Part shown: one piece after another, positions 42,265-51,654 of the stretch
Layout: every line of letters starts with the position of its first letter
Position numbering within the stretch: position 1 is the first letter of the stretch
Assembly (NCBI RefSeq): GCF_042665595.1
Contig: NZ_JBHTCT010000032.1
Span: 56,481 to 120,480, forward strand
Length of the DNA: 64,000 nucleotides
From: Bhargavaea changchunensis
Lineage (GTDB): Bacteria; Bacillota; Bacilli; Bacillales_A; Planococcaceae
Reading direction: 5' to 3'
Notes under the pieces: model-generated
What the model was told of the DNA's origin: nothing
Database searches by the model: none
Seen by the model: the letters and a program-made list of their open reading frames with translations, nothing else
Position numbers and translations under genes: made by a program

Positions 42265-44040
42265 TTGCTCTTCATAAGGGATGCTGAATGTCATCGTTGT
42301 CCCTTTTCCGAGGGTGCTCTCTGCACGGATCCATCCGCCGTGGGACTCGACGATGTTCTTGGCAATTGCCAGACCTAGGCCTGTTCCGCCTTTTCCTCTA
42401 GTTCTGGCCTTGTCGGCCTTGTAAAAACGTTCAAACACGTATGTCAGGTCTTCCTCCGCGATACCGGATCCGGTATCGGCAACTGCCACTTCAAGCAATC
42501 CGTCGGAAGCGGAAGACCTCACCTCGACGCTGCCGCCGGATGGGGTGTGCCGGATGGCGTTGTCGATCAGGTTGGTCATGACCTGTTCGATCCGGTCCTC
42601 ATCCAGATCGACGATCGCTTCCCCGGCGCCTGCCGTCTCAACTTTGAGCATGATATCGGCATCCCTGGCCTTCTGGACGAACTTGGACGTGATCCTCTCC
42701 ACCATCGGCCGCACGGCAACAGGTTCCTTGTATAGGCGCATATATCCCGACTCAAGTCGTGTCAGGTCGAGTGTGTCATTGACCAGACGGCCCATTCGCA
42801 TCGCCTCGTCACGGATGATTTTCATCATTTCCTCACGATCTTCATCCGTTTCGACAATCCCGTCACTTAATGCTTCAGAGTATCCGATCAGCATGGAAAT
42901 CGGAGTTCTCAGCTCATGTGAAATATTTGCGAGGAAGTCGGTCCGCACCTTGTCCAGCCGGTGCTGCTCTGTCATGTCCCGGAAAACTGCAACCGCCCCG
43001 CGGATATAACTTCCGCTGTAGAGCGGGCTGATTGTAATGTCGAAATATTGTCCGTCCAGAGCAAGTTCGTCCTCAACTTCCTCAGAGTACATCACCACAT
43101 GGTTCAGCATGCCGGTGATTTCGTCGGGGATATCGCCTTCCTGATTTTTCCTCGCATCCCGCCATTTTTTCAGCAGCCGGTCCGCAGGCGGGTTTGTAAG
43201 CAGGATGGAGCGATCACGGTTAAACGAAATGACTGCATCCGTCATCGAAGTGAGGATGTTCTGGAGCTGTTCTTTTTCCTGCCCGATCACTTCGAGATTG
43301 TGTTTGACCTGACGGCCCATTTTGTTGAAGGCAACCGCAAGGTCTCCGATCTCATCGTGCTGGGGTGTCGGAACTTCCGTATCATAGCGGCCTTCCGCAA
43401 GGCTGTTCGCCGCTTCCTTCAGCTTCCGGAGAGGAGACGTGATTCTGGAAGACAGGAAAAATGCGAAGAACGTCGTCAGGACAAATGCGATAAATGCGGA
43501 CAGCAGGACGATATACGTCGTCTGACGGATGGTGTCGTGGACGGCCTGCATGCTCTGATAGACAAATACCGCTCCGTTCAGTTCATCCCCTTCATGAAGA
43601 GGGGCAGCCAGGATGGAATAGGTCTCCATACGGTCTGCATCTTCAGCGGACGGCAGATTCATCTCCTTGACTACCGGGGAGTCTTCACGGAACACGCGTG
43701 AGAGCTCCTTGTCTTTGAAGAGGATATCCCGGATTTCATCTCCATTGTCTTCTTCGTGAAAGGCACCGATCACATTTCCCGAAGAATTTGAGATGACCGC
43801 ACTTGTATCCTCGCCAAGCAGATCATCGATGACATAGATCGAATTCGTCGGGTCCTCATGCTGGTCGACGATTTTGGAGATCGTAACGGCCTGCTGCCGG
43901 AGCGCATTCTCCGCCTGGTGTCCATAAAAATTCCCCAGAAACTCAAGGAGCAGGACACTGACGATAAACAGGACAAATGAAACGAGAAGCAATATGGTTG
44001 CCCATAGCTTCCCGACGATGCTGTTCCATATCCTATTCAT
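42262..44040 (-). CDS. resE: Sensor histidine kinase ResE
   Basis: A 592-residue membrane kinase that phosphorylates ResD in response to oxygen limitation or nitric oxide. The first membrane helix is near residues 12-33, an extracytoplasmic domain of about 140 residues follows, then a second helix (IVLLSAFIAFVLTTFFAFFL), a HAMP domain, a PAS domain near residues 260-350, HisKA with the phospho-acceptor in NISHELRTPISMLIG, and HATPase (VADTGSGIAEEDL; KGGTGLGLAIAK). The ATG at 44040 overlaps the resD stop by eight bases. Confidence 0.95.
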   Translation of the reverse strand: MNRIWNSIVGKLWATILLLVSFVLFIVSVLLLEFLGNFYGHQAENALRQQAVTISKIVDQHEDPTNSIYVIDDLLGEDTSAVISNSSGNVIGAFHEEDNGDEIRDILFKDKELSRVFREDSPVVKEMNLPSAEDADRMETYSILAAPLHEGDELNGAVFVYQSMQAVHDTIRQTTYIVLLSAFIAFVLTTFFAFFLSSRITSPLRKLKEAANSLAEGRYDTEVPTPQHDEIGDLAVAFNKMGRQVKHNLEVIGQEKEQLQNILTSMTDAVISFNRDRSILLTNPPADRLLKKWRDARKNQEGDIPDEITGMLNHVVMYSEEVEDELALDGQYFDITISPLYSGSYIRGAVAVFRDMTEQHRLDKVRTDFLANISHELRTPISMLIGYSEALSDGIVETDEDREEMMKIIRDEAMRMGRLVNDTLDLTRLESGYMRLYKEPVAVRPMVERITSKFVQKARDADIMLKVETAGAGEAIVDLDEDRIEQVMTNLIDNAIRHTPSGGSVEVRSSASDGLLEVAVADTGSGIAEEDLTYVFERFYKADKARTRGKGGTGLGLAIAKNIVESHGGWIRAESTLGKGTTMTFSIPYEEQ

Positions 44041-44746
44041 TGCCGGCCTCGAACTTGTAGCCGACACCCCATACCGTCACAATCATCTTTGCAGCACGCG
44101 GAGAGACTTTTGTCAGTTTCTCGCGAAGCCGCTTCACATGCGTATCGACAGTCCGGAGGTCGCCGAAGAATTCATAGTGCCATACTTCCTTGAGGAGCTG
44201 TTCACGGTCAAACACTTTATCCGGAGTCTTTGCGAGGAAGTAAAGCAGTTCATATTCCTTCGGCGTCAGGTTCACTTCCTTACCTTCCGCCGTGACGCGG
44301 TGCGCATCGTTGTCAATCATGAGATGCGGGAAGACGACCAGATCCTTTGGCGCCTGCGGATCGACCGAAGCATAGTTTGCCGAGCGCCTCAGGACAGCCT
44401 TGACGCGAAGTACGACCTCGCGCGGGCTGAAAGGCTTGACGATATAGTCATCCGCGCCCGCCTCGAATCCCTGGACACGGTTCGCTTCTTCCCCTTTCGC
44501 CGTCAGCATGATGACAGGCGTCATTTTCTCTTCCCGTAGCGCGGTGCACACTTCCACGCCATCTTTACGGGGCATCATGATATCAAGTAGGATGCAGTCA
44601 TAATCCCGGCCAAGCGCCATTTCCAGCGCCTCATCGCCGTCGACCGCTTCCTCGACTTCATAACCTTCACGCTCAAGATACATTTTCAGCAGTCGCCGGA
44701 TGCGTTCTTCATCGTCGACGACGAGGATGGAAACCTGTTCAGTCAC
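44033..44746 (-). CDS. resD: Response regulator ResD
   Basis: A 237-residue OmpR-family regulator of anaerobic respiration and cytochrome genes. The receiver domain shows VDDEERIRRLL, DCILLDIMMPRKDGVEV with the phospho-Asp near residue 57, and MLTAKGEE; the winged-helix output domain ends RTVDTHVKRLREKL and VWGVGYKFE. The start is a GTG at 44746 with AAAGGGG about 10 bases upstream. It overlaps resE and is separated from resC by a terminator, so resDE can be expressed apart from resABC. Confidence 0.96.
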   Translation of the reverse strand: MTEQVSILVVDDEERIRRLLKMYLEREGYEVEEAVDGDEALEMALGRDYDCILLDIMMPRKDGVEVCTALREEKMTPVIMLTAKGEEANRVQGFEAGADDYIVKPFSPREVVLRVKAVLRRSANYASVDPQAPKDLVVFPHLMIDNDAHRVTAEGKEVNLTPKEYELLYFLAKTPDKVFDREQLLKEVWHYEFFGDLRTVDTHVKRLREKLTKVSPRAAKMIVTVWGVGYKFEAGNE

Positions 44747-44883
44747 AAACCATTTCCCCTTTCAACTGCACTGCTCTTCACTTCCTATTGTACCGTCCGG
44801 AGCAAGAAAATGAAAACGAATCGTCTGTAATCGGACGGTTTGTATGAAGCTTGGCACAATCACCATCTGACACTGAAAAAAAC

Positions 44884-44913
44884 AAAAAAGACCCTCCGGA
44901 AAACCGGAGGGTC
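44884..44913 (-). terminator. Rho-independent terminator of resABC
   Basis: On the minus strand GACCCTCCGG-TTTT-CCGGAGGGTC is followed by TTTTTT. Confidence 0.92.
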
Positions 44914-44922
44914 CGCTGTGTA

Positions 44923-46107
44923 TCAGGCATAGGAGTGGAGGCCGGCGATGACCAGGTTGACGGCAACCAGGTTGAACATGATGATGGCAAAGCCGACCAC
45001 CGCGAGCCAGGCCGATTTTCGTCCTTCCCATCCGCGCGACAGGCGGAGGTGCAGGTACGCTGCATAGAACAGCCAGGTGATAAGCGCCCAAACTTCTTTC
45101 GGGTCCCATCCCCAGAAGCGTGACCATGCTTCATGCGCCCAGATCATCGCAAAGATCAGTGCCCCAAGGGTGAAGACCGGGAAACCGATCAGGACGGACC
45201 GGTAGCCGATCTCATCCATGAGCTGGGAGTTTGCCTTGACCGCAAGCGGTTTTACGAGTTCTGCGATGCGGCGGCGGGTAATCAGCCGGATGAGGAAGTA
45301 CAGGATCGTGCCGGCGATGATCGACCACGTGAATGTTGTCAGTGTCTTCGCGTTGATGATTGCAGGCATTTCCGCCAGCGGCTGCATTGTGCCTTCGGTC
45401 TTCGGGCTGTATTCGTTCATACCGAAGAGCGCAGGCATGTGGTAGACCACTTCGGCCTGTGCACCGTTTTTGTCGACATAGTCGAACGCGGCCTCATAGC
45501 CCGCTGCACGGAAACCGACCGTGATGACGATGAACCCAAGAACAAGTACGATTGTATACATGAAAAATTCCAGCCATGCCCGTTCCTTTGACTTTTTCGT
45601 CATGTCGATATTCTTCAGCAGGTAGATCAGGCCGGCGACGGCCGAAATCGCGAGGATCGCCTCACCAAGTGCCGCGGTGATGACGTGGATTGTCAGCCAG
45701 TAGCTCTGCAGCGCAGGGATCAGCGGCTGGATGTCCCGGGGGAACATGGCCGCGTATCCGAGGATGACAATAGCGATCGGAAGTGCGAAGAGGCCGACAA
45801 GCGGCGACTGATAAAGAAAGTAGAACAGGATCGCCGCTCCGACTAGAAGCATGCCGAATGCCGTTGTAAACTCGAACATATTGCTGACCGGCGCGTGTCC
45901 TGATGCCATCCATCGGGTGATGAAATAGCCCAGGTGGGCCAGGAATCCGATGATGGTCACAATGATGCCGAGCCTGCCCCAGCGTTTATTGGAGGCGGAG
46001 GCCTCGTTCTTCGACCCTTTCACCGCGCCGCCGAACAGAATCGTCCCGACGAGATATGCGATAAATGCGGTGAAGAGAAGATTTCCGCTTAGGTCTACTA
46101 GGTTCAT
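44923..46107 (-). CDS. resC: Cytochrome c synthesis protein ResC (CcsA/CcsB family)
   Basis: A 394-residue polytopic membrane protein of system II cytochrome c maturation that handles haem delivery with ResB. The tryptophan-rich haem motif WSRFWGWDPKEVWALITWLF lies near residue 325, and flanking histidines (HVITAALGE; HEAWSR) are conserved. About eight membrane segments are visible. Its ATG overlaps the resB stop (ATGA). It ends the resA-resB-resC operon at a strong terminator. Confidence 0.95.
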   Translation of the reverse strand: MNLVDLSGNLLFTAFIAYLVGTILFGGAVKGSKNEASASNKRWGRLGIIVTIIGFLAHLGYFITRWMASGHAPVSNMFEFTTAFGMLLVGAAILFYFLYQSPLVGLFALPIAIVILGYAAMFPRDIQPLIPALQSYWLTIHVITAALGEAILAISAVAGLIYLLKNIDMTKKSKERAWLEFFMYTIVLVLGFIVITVGFRAAGYEAAFDYVDKNGAQAEVVYHMPALFGMNEYSPKTEGTMQPLAEMPAIINAKTLTTFTWSIIAGTILYFLIRLITRRRIAELVKPLAVKANSQLMDEIGYRSVLIGFPVFTLGALIFAMIWAHEAWSRFWGWDPKEVWALITWLFYAAYLHLRLSRGWEGRKSAWLAVVGFAIIMFNLVAVNLVIAGLHSYA

Positions 46108-47765
46108 GAATTGGAATCTCCTTCCGGTTTATCCGTTTGTTCTTCTTTGTCGCGCTGGTCGGTGTAAGCGGGAAGGCCTGCATATTCAGTCACCGCGTCC
46201 AGTTCCCGCTGCAGGGCCACCCAGTTCTTGCTTGTGTGGCCGGCAACCTGGATCTTTCCGTCATCCGACTTTCTGATCCAGAACCTGCGGTGATTGAAGT
46301 AGGACCCCTGTACGACGCCGATCATAAAGATAACTCCACCGAGCACGATGACCGGAATCGTCTTGTCCTTCCGGATTGTCAGGCCGGACACGTCACGTGT
46401 GTCGGCCTTTTGGAAGGCAAGCTTATACGTATTTTCTCCCAGAGGTTCGAGAGTCTGGCGGATCGCCACGAAGCTCGTTTCGCCATCCGGAGCTTCCGGA
46501 GTAATCATTTTGAAAAGGAACGCCGGATTGTTCGGCACAGGAGTGGCCGTCTGCGGTTCCCCGTCCTCGAATCCGCTGAAATCCGGATAGTAGTCGAGCA
46601 GCTCAACCTTCGCTCCATTTCCAAGATCGTATTCTTTCTGCGGATCATCCAGATTGACCGTCAGTTCACCGAGTGACTCACCCGTTTCCTTGTTTTCGAG
46701 GGCGAAAGTCATTGCACTGAGCTCGTCCAGCTTAAAGTCCATCTGGAAGATGTGGAATCCTTCGTGCTTGAGCGGTTTATTGACAACGATTGAATATTCC
46801 TTGACCAAGTCCGCATTGGTCGAGCCGGGCAGCTCCCCTTCCGGTGTCTCATAGAGCGCGACATCCGTCTGGTAGTTCGATGCCACGGAACCGACCCTGT
46901 CGATGGCCTCGCTAAAGACTTCGTCCGTATTTTCCTGAGTATAGACATCGAATGTAAACCCTTTGTTCTCGAGGTAGAGGCCCGGGGCTCCTTTTACCGC
47001 CAGAGTCTCCCCTTCACGGATCCACATTGACTCGTCGACATAGAAACCGGGAAGCGCACGGAGCATGACTCCGAACAGGAAGAGGATGAGGCCCAGGTGA
47101 TTCACATAAGGGCCCCAGCGTGCCCAGCGGCCCTTTTCCGCCAGCATGGCACCGTTCTTTTCCCGGATGTTATAACGCTGTGACTTCAGCTTTTCCGCAG
47201 CCTTTTTCATGACGGCGTCCGGGTCGTCCACCTGTCCTTCGCCATAAAGGCGCTGGCGCTTCAGAAAACTCGGATGGCGGTCGATGCGCTGGTTTTTCAG
47301 GGACTTGTAGAGCGGGATTCCACGGTCAAGGCTCACAACGACAAGCGAGATGCCGAGCATGCCGACAAGCGTCATGAACCACCAGGACCCATAAAGGTCA
47401 CTCAAGCCGAGTGCGTTGTAGATCTGGCCGAATATGCCGTAATTGTCTTCGTAATACCGGGCGGTCTGAGCCTCATTGGCTCCTCCTCCCGGAATATAGA
47501 ACACCTGGGGCAGGATGGTCCCGATCGCAGATGCGACCAGGATGGCGATGATGATGCTGACGCCGATCTTAACACTGGAAAAGAAGTTCCAGATCTTATC
47601 GACCACCGTCCGCTTGTGTGTCTTTGAACGGATGGCGGCACCGTCATATCGCATGTCTGCCAGTTTTTTTGATTTTTCTTCGGTTGAAAGCGGCCGTCCG
47701 CAGTTCTGGCAGATATCCGTCCCTTCGGGGTTGAGATGGCCGCATTCACATTTGATCGAACTCAT
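46104..47765 (-). CDS. resB: Cytochrome c biogenesis protein ResB
   Basis: A 553-residue membrane protein that, with ResC, ligates haem to apocytochrome c on the outer face of the membrane. It starts with a short zinc-ribbon-like motif (CECGHLNPEGTDICQNCG) also seen in other Bacillus ResB proteins. Membrane segments lie near residues 65-90, 120-145 and 210-225, a large extracytoplasmic domain follows, and a last helix is near residue 475 (TIPVIVLGGVIFMIGVVQGS). AAGGAG precedes the ATG. It is the middle gene of resABC. Confidence 0.95.
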   Translation of the reverse strand: MSSIKCECGHLNPEGTDICQNCGRPLSTEEKSKKLADMRYDGAAIRSKTHKRTVVDKIWNFFSSVKIGVSIIIAILVASAIGTILPQVFYIPGGGANEAQTARYYEDNYGIFGQIYNALGLSDLYGSWWFMTLVGMLGISLVVVSLDRGIPLYKSLKNQRIDRHPSFLKRQRLYGEGQVDDPDAVMKKAAEKLKSQRYNIREKNGAMLAEKGRWARWGPYVNHLGLILFLFGVMLRALPGFYVDESMWIREGETLAVKGAPGLYLENKGFTFDVYTQENTDEVFSEAIDRVGSVASNYQTDVALYETPEGELPGSTNADLVKEYSIVVNKPLKHEGFHIFQMDFKLDELSAMTFALENKETGESLGELTVNLDDPQKEYDLGNGAKVELLDYYPDFSGFEDGEPQTATPVPNNPAFLFKMITPEAPDGETSFVAIRQTLEPLGENTYKLAFQKADTRDVSGLTIRKDKTIPVIVLGGVIFMIGVVQGSYFNHRRFWIRKSDDGKIQVAGHTSKNWVALQRELDAVTEYAGLPAYTDQRDKEEQTDKPEGDSNS

Positions 47766-47780
47766 GGTTGTCAGGACTCC

Positions 47781-48332
47781 TTAACTGGGCATGATGCTTT
47801 CCATGTAGGATTTGATCTCTTGCTCGCTCATCTCCGTCTCGATGATTTTTTTCACTTTTCCGTCGGGCCCGACCAGGAAAGTTGTCGGCAGCGGCCTCAC
47901 GTTATAGGCATCACGCACACTGTTCGTCTTGTCAATGACGATCGGGAACGTCAGGCCATAGGTATTGGCAAAGGACTGTACTTTCAGATCCGATTCGGAG
48001 ATATTCACTGCGAGGATGTTGACGCCATCGTCTTCAAACTCGTTGAAATACTTTTCCATGTGCGGCATCTCTTTCTTGCACGGTCCGCACCAGGTGCCCC
48101 AGAAGTTCAGGAATACCCCTTCACCCCGGTAATCAGACAGCCGGTGGGTGTTCCCCTCAAGGTCGACCAGCTCAAAGTCCGGGGCCGTGTCACCGACCTT
48201 GACGATATCTTCATCTTTCGTGACGTTGACCACGATCGTATAAACAATAGCAATTGCCAGAACGGCCAGTATGGCGGTCCGGATGATTTGCTGCCGCTTT
48301 CTCTTTTTTTCCCGTTCCTGCTGTTTGCTCAT
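47781..48332 (-). CDS. resA: Thiol-disulfide oxidoreductase ResA
   Basis: A 183-residue membrane-anchored thioredoxin-like protein that reduces apocytochrome c before haem attachment. The anchor is near residues 18-36 (IIRTAILAVLAIAIVYTIVV); the active site is WGTWCGPCKKEMPHM near residue 80. The redox motif is CGPC, whereas B. subtilis ResA has CEPC; the glutamate in CKKE that follows is kept. It is the first gene of resABC, 112 bases after rluB, with its own extended -10 promoter. Confidence 0.95.
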   Translation of the reverse strand: MSKQQEREKKRKRQQIIRTAILAVLAIAIVYTIVVNVTKDEDIVKVGDTAPDFELVDLEGNTHRLSDYRGEGVFLNFWGTWCGPCKKEMPHMEKYFNEFEDDGVNILAVNISESDLKVQSFANTYGLTFPIVIDKTNSVRDAYNVRPLPTTFLVGPDGKVKKIIETEMSEQEIKSYMESIMPS

Positions 48333-48383
48333 CCGAATGTCACCTCGTTTTCAATAACTACAGGATTGGAAAGATCCTTTTCC

Positions 48384-48392
48384 ATTATAACA
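48384..48392 (-). promoter_or_regulatory. Putative extended -10 promoter of resABC
   Basis: The minus strand reads TGTTATAAT about 52 bases before resA, with only a weak -35, as expected for an activator-dependent or extended -10 promoter. Confidence 0.6.
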
Positions 48393-48444
48393 AAGGCGGA
48401 ACATGTCGAAATCCGTACATATGAAGGGTTTGTGAACGTTACGT

Positions 48445-49176
48445 TTAGCGGATCTTTCCTGTTTCGGCAAGCACGCGGAGCTGCTTCACTTCATGCGCAG
48501 TCAGTTCCCTGCGGTCGCCGGCGTTCAGGCCGTGCAGGTCGAGAAAGCCGAATGACTCACGCTTCAGTTTCTGCACCGGACAGCCAATCGCTTCAAACAT
48601 GCGCTTCACCTGCCGGTTCTTGCCTTCATGGATGGTCAGCTGGACAATTCCTTTGTCTGTTTTCTTGTCCATGCTGAGGAGCTTTGCCTTCGCCGGAGCG
48701 GTCTTGCCATCCTCGAGAACGATGCCGCGTTCGAGTTTCTTCAACTGCTCCTTTGTCGGGATCCCCTTTGTCCTTGCCACATATGTCTTCTCGATTTCGA
48801 ATTTCGGGTGGGTCATCAGATAGGCGAAATCCCCGTCGTTTGTAAGGAGGAGAATCCCTGTCGTGTCATAGTCCAGCCGTCCGACCGGATACAGCCGCTC
48901 CTCCACTTCCGGGAACAGGTCGACCACCGTCTTCCGGCCCTTGTCATCGGATGCCGCCGACAAGACGCCCCGCGGCTTATAAAGCAGGTAATACACCTTC
49001 TCTTCCCGCTCAAGGCGGACACCGTTCACTTCTATTTTGTCGGATGCTCCCACTTTTGTTCCGAGCTCTGTCACGGTTTTGCCGTTCACCGTTACACGGC
49101 CATCAGCGATCAGCTGTTCCGCCTTTCGGCGGGATGCAATTCCCGCTGCCGCAATTACTTTCTGAAGTCTTTCCAT
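48445..49176 (-). CDS. rluB: 23S rRNA pseudouridine synthase RluB family
   Basis: A 243-residue enzyme that isomerises a uridine in 23S rRNA helix 80-93. The N-terminal S4 RNA-binding domain spans about residues 1-60 (RLQKVIAAAGIASRRKAEQL), and the catalytic motif is YPVGRLDYDTTGILLLTNDG near residue 97 with the essential Asp. In B. subtilis spmA and spmB lie between dacB and this gene; here dacB's terminator directly precedes it. The ribosome binding site (GGGGTG) is modest. Confidence 0.94.
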   Translation of the reverse strand: MERLQKVIAAAGIASRRKAEQLIADGRVTVNGKTVTELGTKVGASDKIEVNGVRLEREEKVYYLLYKPRGVLSAASDDKGRKTVVDLFPEVEERLYPVGRLDYDTTGILLLTNDGDFAYLMTHPKFEIEKTYVARTKGIPTKEQLKKLERGIVLEDGKTAPAKAKLLSMDKKTDKGIVQLTIHEGKNRQVKRMFEAIGCPVQKLKRESFGFLDLHGLNAGDRRELTAHEVKQLRVLAETGKIR

Positions 49177-49231
49177 CAGGTCACCCCATCACATTTACTG
49201 CACAAAATTATGTCACAACCACTGTGAAATG

Positions 49232-49262
49232 AAAAGAAGACCGCATCGGCAGCGATGCGGTC
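49232..49262 (-). terminator. Rho-independent terminator of dacB
   Basis: On the minus strand GACCGCATCG-CTGC-CGATGCGGTC is followed by TTCTTTTC. Confidence 0.85.
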
Positions 49263-50241
49263 ACTTACGTGTGATCTTCAGTTTGGCAGTGGCGATCGGC
49301 ACACCGTCCAGGCGGACCTGCCAGATGCCGTCCCCCGCGCCGCGGGGTATGATCGCTGCGTGCGAGACGTCTTCCATCTCTTTTTCCGATAATAGAACGG
49401 CCAGCGGTTCCTTTAATTCTCCCCGGATTCCCGGAAGGATCTGATAGGTCCCTTCCTCTGCTACAATGACTTTTTTATAATTCTTGAAAACTTCCCCCGA
49501 CAGGTTGCGATGGGTATTCCAGTCGTCCCCGTCATTCAGGGTGACCACAATCACGTGTTTGCCATCTTTTTCGAAAAGCGTCGCAAGCGTCCGTCCTGCG
49601 GTTTTTGTGAAACCGGTTTTGCCGGCTACCGCATCCCCTTCTGCCCTGACAAGCCGGTGTTTGTTCTGCCAGCCGCCATCGCCGTAATTATAGAGGGCCG
49701 TAGACGATATTTTTTTCAGCCGGCTATTGTCCGTCGCATATTTAAGCATAAGGGCCGTATCATAGGCCGTCGACAGATGCCGTTCGTCATGGAGCCCTGA
49801 CGGATTGGTGAACTCCGTGTTCCTGAGGCCTGCCAGCCGTGCCTTTTCGTTCATCATGTCAACGAACCCTTCGACGGAACCTCCTGCATCTTCTGCCAGT
49901 GCCGTTGCCGCATCGTTGCCGGAGCGGAGCATCAGTCCGTACAGAAGTTTTTCTGCAGGAACCTGTTCGCCGGCACGAAGGTAGATGGATGAGCCTTCCT
50001 GGTTCGATGCGTTATCGGAAACTGTGACGGTTCCGTCCGTCCCGGCCGCATCGATGTAGGTAAGCGCAGTCCAGATTTTCGTCAGGCTCGCGATCGGCAG
50101 GCGGGCATCCTCATTGACTCCCTCTAAAAGCCTGCCTGTTTCGGCATCAATCACTGCATAGGCCTGCGCTGCAGAAGCGGCAGCAGGAAAACAACAGACA
50201 ATCAGGATCAGAGCCAGCAGTGCGGATATCCGCTTTTTCAA
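49261..50241 (-). CDS. dacB: D-alanyl-D-alanine carboxypeptidase, DacB-like
   Basis: A 326-residue secreted penicillin-binding protein that trims D-Ala from peptidoglycan peptides. The signal peptide is LLALILIVCCFPAAASA; catalytic motifs are SLTK near residue 53, SGN near residue 109 and KTGFT near residue 215. The start is a TTG at 50241 with GGAAGGCGG upstream. Its place after scpB matches sporulation-specific dacB, but it is shorter than B. subtilis DacB and its partners spmA and spmB are missing, so a vegetative role is possible. Confidence 0.82.
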   Translation of the reverse strand: MKKRISALLALILIVCCFPAAASAAQAYAVIDAETGRLLEGVNEDARLPIASLTKIWTALTYIDAAGTDGTVTVSDNASNQEGSSIYLRAGEQVPAEKLLYGLMLRSGNDAATALAEDAGGSVEGFVDMMNEKARLAGLRNTEFTNPSGLHDERHLSTAYDTALMLKYATDNSRLKKISSTALYNYGDGGWQNKHRLVRAEGDAVAGKTGFTKTAGRTLATLFEKDGKHVIVVTLNDGDDWNTHRNLSGEVFKNYKKVIVAEEGTYQILPGIRGELKEPLAVLLSEKEMEDVSHAAIIPRGAGDGIWQVRLDGVPIATAKLKITRK

Positions 50242-50262
50242 GGTCTACCGCCTTCCGTCAGT

Positions 50263-50862
50263 TTATTCGTCGGTTCCTTCTTCATCAAATGCTTCTGTGA
50301 AGTTGGACATGAACAGATCCATTTCCTCGTCTGCGGCTTCATCCCCCGTTTCATTAAGCGGAGGGAGGTCCTGGAGGCTTGCCAGCCCGAAATGGTCGAG
50401 GAAAGCGTCCGTCGTCCCGTACAGAATCGCGCGCCCCGTTCCTTCCGCACGTCCTGCCTCCTTCACCAATCCCCGTGACACAAGTGTCTGGATCGGCCGT
50501 TCGGACTTCACGCCCCTGATCTCCTCCACTTCCACGCGGGTGATCGGCTGACGGTAGGCGATGATTGCGAGCACTTCCAATGAAGCTTGAGTCAGTGCCT
50601 GTGTAGTTGGATTTTCAAGAAGGCGGCGGACTGCATCCGCATGCTCCTGCTTTGTTGCCAGCCTGAATGTTCCGGCCAGTTCCACTACCTGCAGACCCCT
50701 GCCCTCAGTCCTGCACATTTCAGCAATCTGTGCCAGCGCACGCTCGACGTCCTCTTTATCCGTTCCCGTCAGCTCGGCCAGCTGTTTAGCCGTAAGGCCA
50801 TCGTCGCCCGCTACGAACAGCAGGCTTTCAACCTGTCCGGCGAGCTGATTTCCATTCTCCAA
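50263..50862 (-). CDS. scpB: Segregation and condensation protein ScpB
   Basis: A 199-residue kleisin-associated protein with two winged helices (residues about 5-75 and 85-160; VLAIIAYRQPITRVEVEEIR is the signature) that dimerises and joins ScpA and SMC in chromosome condensation. The acidic C-terminal tail is unstructured-looking. The start is a TTG at 50862 just after the scpA stop, with GGAAG upstream at long spacing; no better in-frame start exists. Confidence 0.95.
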   Translation of the reverse strand: MENGNQLAGQVESLLFVAGDDGLTAKQLAELTGTDKEDVERALAQIAEMCRTEGRGLQVVELAGTFRLATKQEHADAVRRLLENPTTQALTQASLEVLAIIAYRQPITRVEVEEIRGVKSERPIQTLVSRGLVKEAGRAEGTGRAILYGTTDAFLDHFGLASLQDLPPLNETGDEAADEEMDLFMSNFTEAFDEEGTDE

Positions 50863-50864
50863 AA

Positions 50865-51611
50865 CTACAAAACTTCCTTCCTGAGGACGACTGTGAGGTC
50901 GTCAAAATTCCGTTCCTGCTCGACGGTGATCCGCTGCTGTTTCATCAGTTCCAGCAACGACAGGAAAGTCACCACCAGCTCTGCCCGTTCTCCAGATTCA
51001 AACAGATCGGAGAACAGGGCACGCCCTCCAGACTTTCCGAGACGGCCGACCACTTTCTCCATGGTATCCGCAATGGAAATTTCCTGCCGGGTAATTCTTG
51101 TCCTTAGAGGGGCTCTGAGCTTTTTCCGTTCCATCATTTTACGGAAGGCCGCAATCATGTCATGGACGTTCAGGCCCTCATCCGGGAGGGCTGCCGCCAT
51201 ACCGGATGAGGCAGGCTCCGCCGGCGCCCTGGTGAAGCTCTTGCCCCGCTCTTCCCCGTATTCCTTCAGTGTGGCTGCGGCTTCTTTATATTTTCGGTAT
51301 TCGATAAGCCGCTCCACAAGCTCGTCCCGGGGATCGGGACCGTCTTCCGCATAGTCGTCGATGTCCGGAGCTTCTTCCTCATGGACCGGAAGGAGCATTT
51401 TGCTCTTGATTGCCAAAAGAGTTGCGGCCATCACGAGGTACTCGCTCATTTCGTTCAGCTCAAGTACCTTCATTGTGTGGATGTGGTCGATATACTGGCG
51501 GGTCAGTTCCGCCATCGGAATGTCGTAAATATCGATTTCCATCCGGTTGATTAAGTGTAATAATAGGTCGAGGGGGCCTTCAAACGCCTCCAATTTCACC
51601 AAATAGGACAT
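50865..51611 (-). CDS. scpA: Segregation and condensation protein ScpA (kleisin)
   Basis: A 248-residue kleisin that bridges SMC heads. MSYLVKLEAFEGPLDLLLHL and YLVMAATLLAIKSKMLLP are the N-terminal SMC-neck-binding signature, and the C-terminal winged helix (VVTFLSLLELMKQQRITVEQ) binds the SMC cap. The ATG at 51611 has AGGTGAATCC upstream; an in-frame ATG at 51656 would overlap the divergent ypuF start region. It precedes scpB by 2 bases and is divergent from ypuF with only about 43 bases between starts. Confidence 0.95.
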   Translation of the reverse strand: MSYLVKLEAFEGPLDLLLHLINRMEIDIYDIPMAELTRQYIDHIHTMKVLELNEMSEYLVMAATLLAIKSKMLLPVHEEEAPDIDDYAEDGPDPRDELVERLIEYRKYKEAAATLKEYGEERGKSFTRAPAEPASSGMAAALPDEGLNVHDMIAAFRKMMERKKLRAPLRTRITRQEISIADTMEKVVGRLGKSGGRALFSDLFESGERAELVVTFLSLLELMKQQRITVEQERNFDDLTVVLRKEVL

Positions 51612-51654
51612 GGATTCACCTGCAGTCGATTCGTTGCGGAAGGGAGGATGATTC

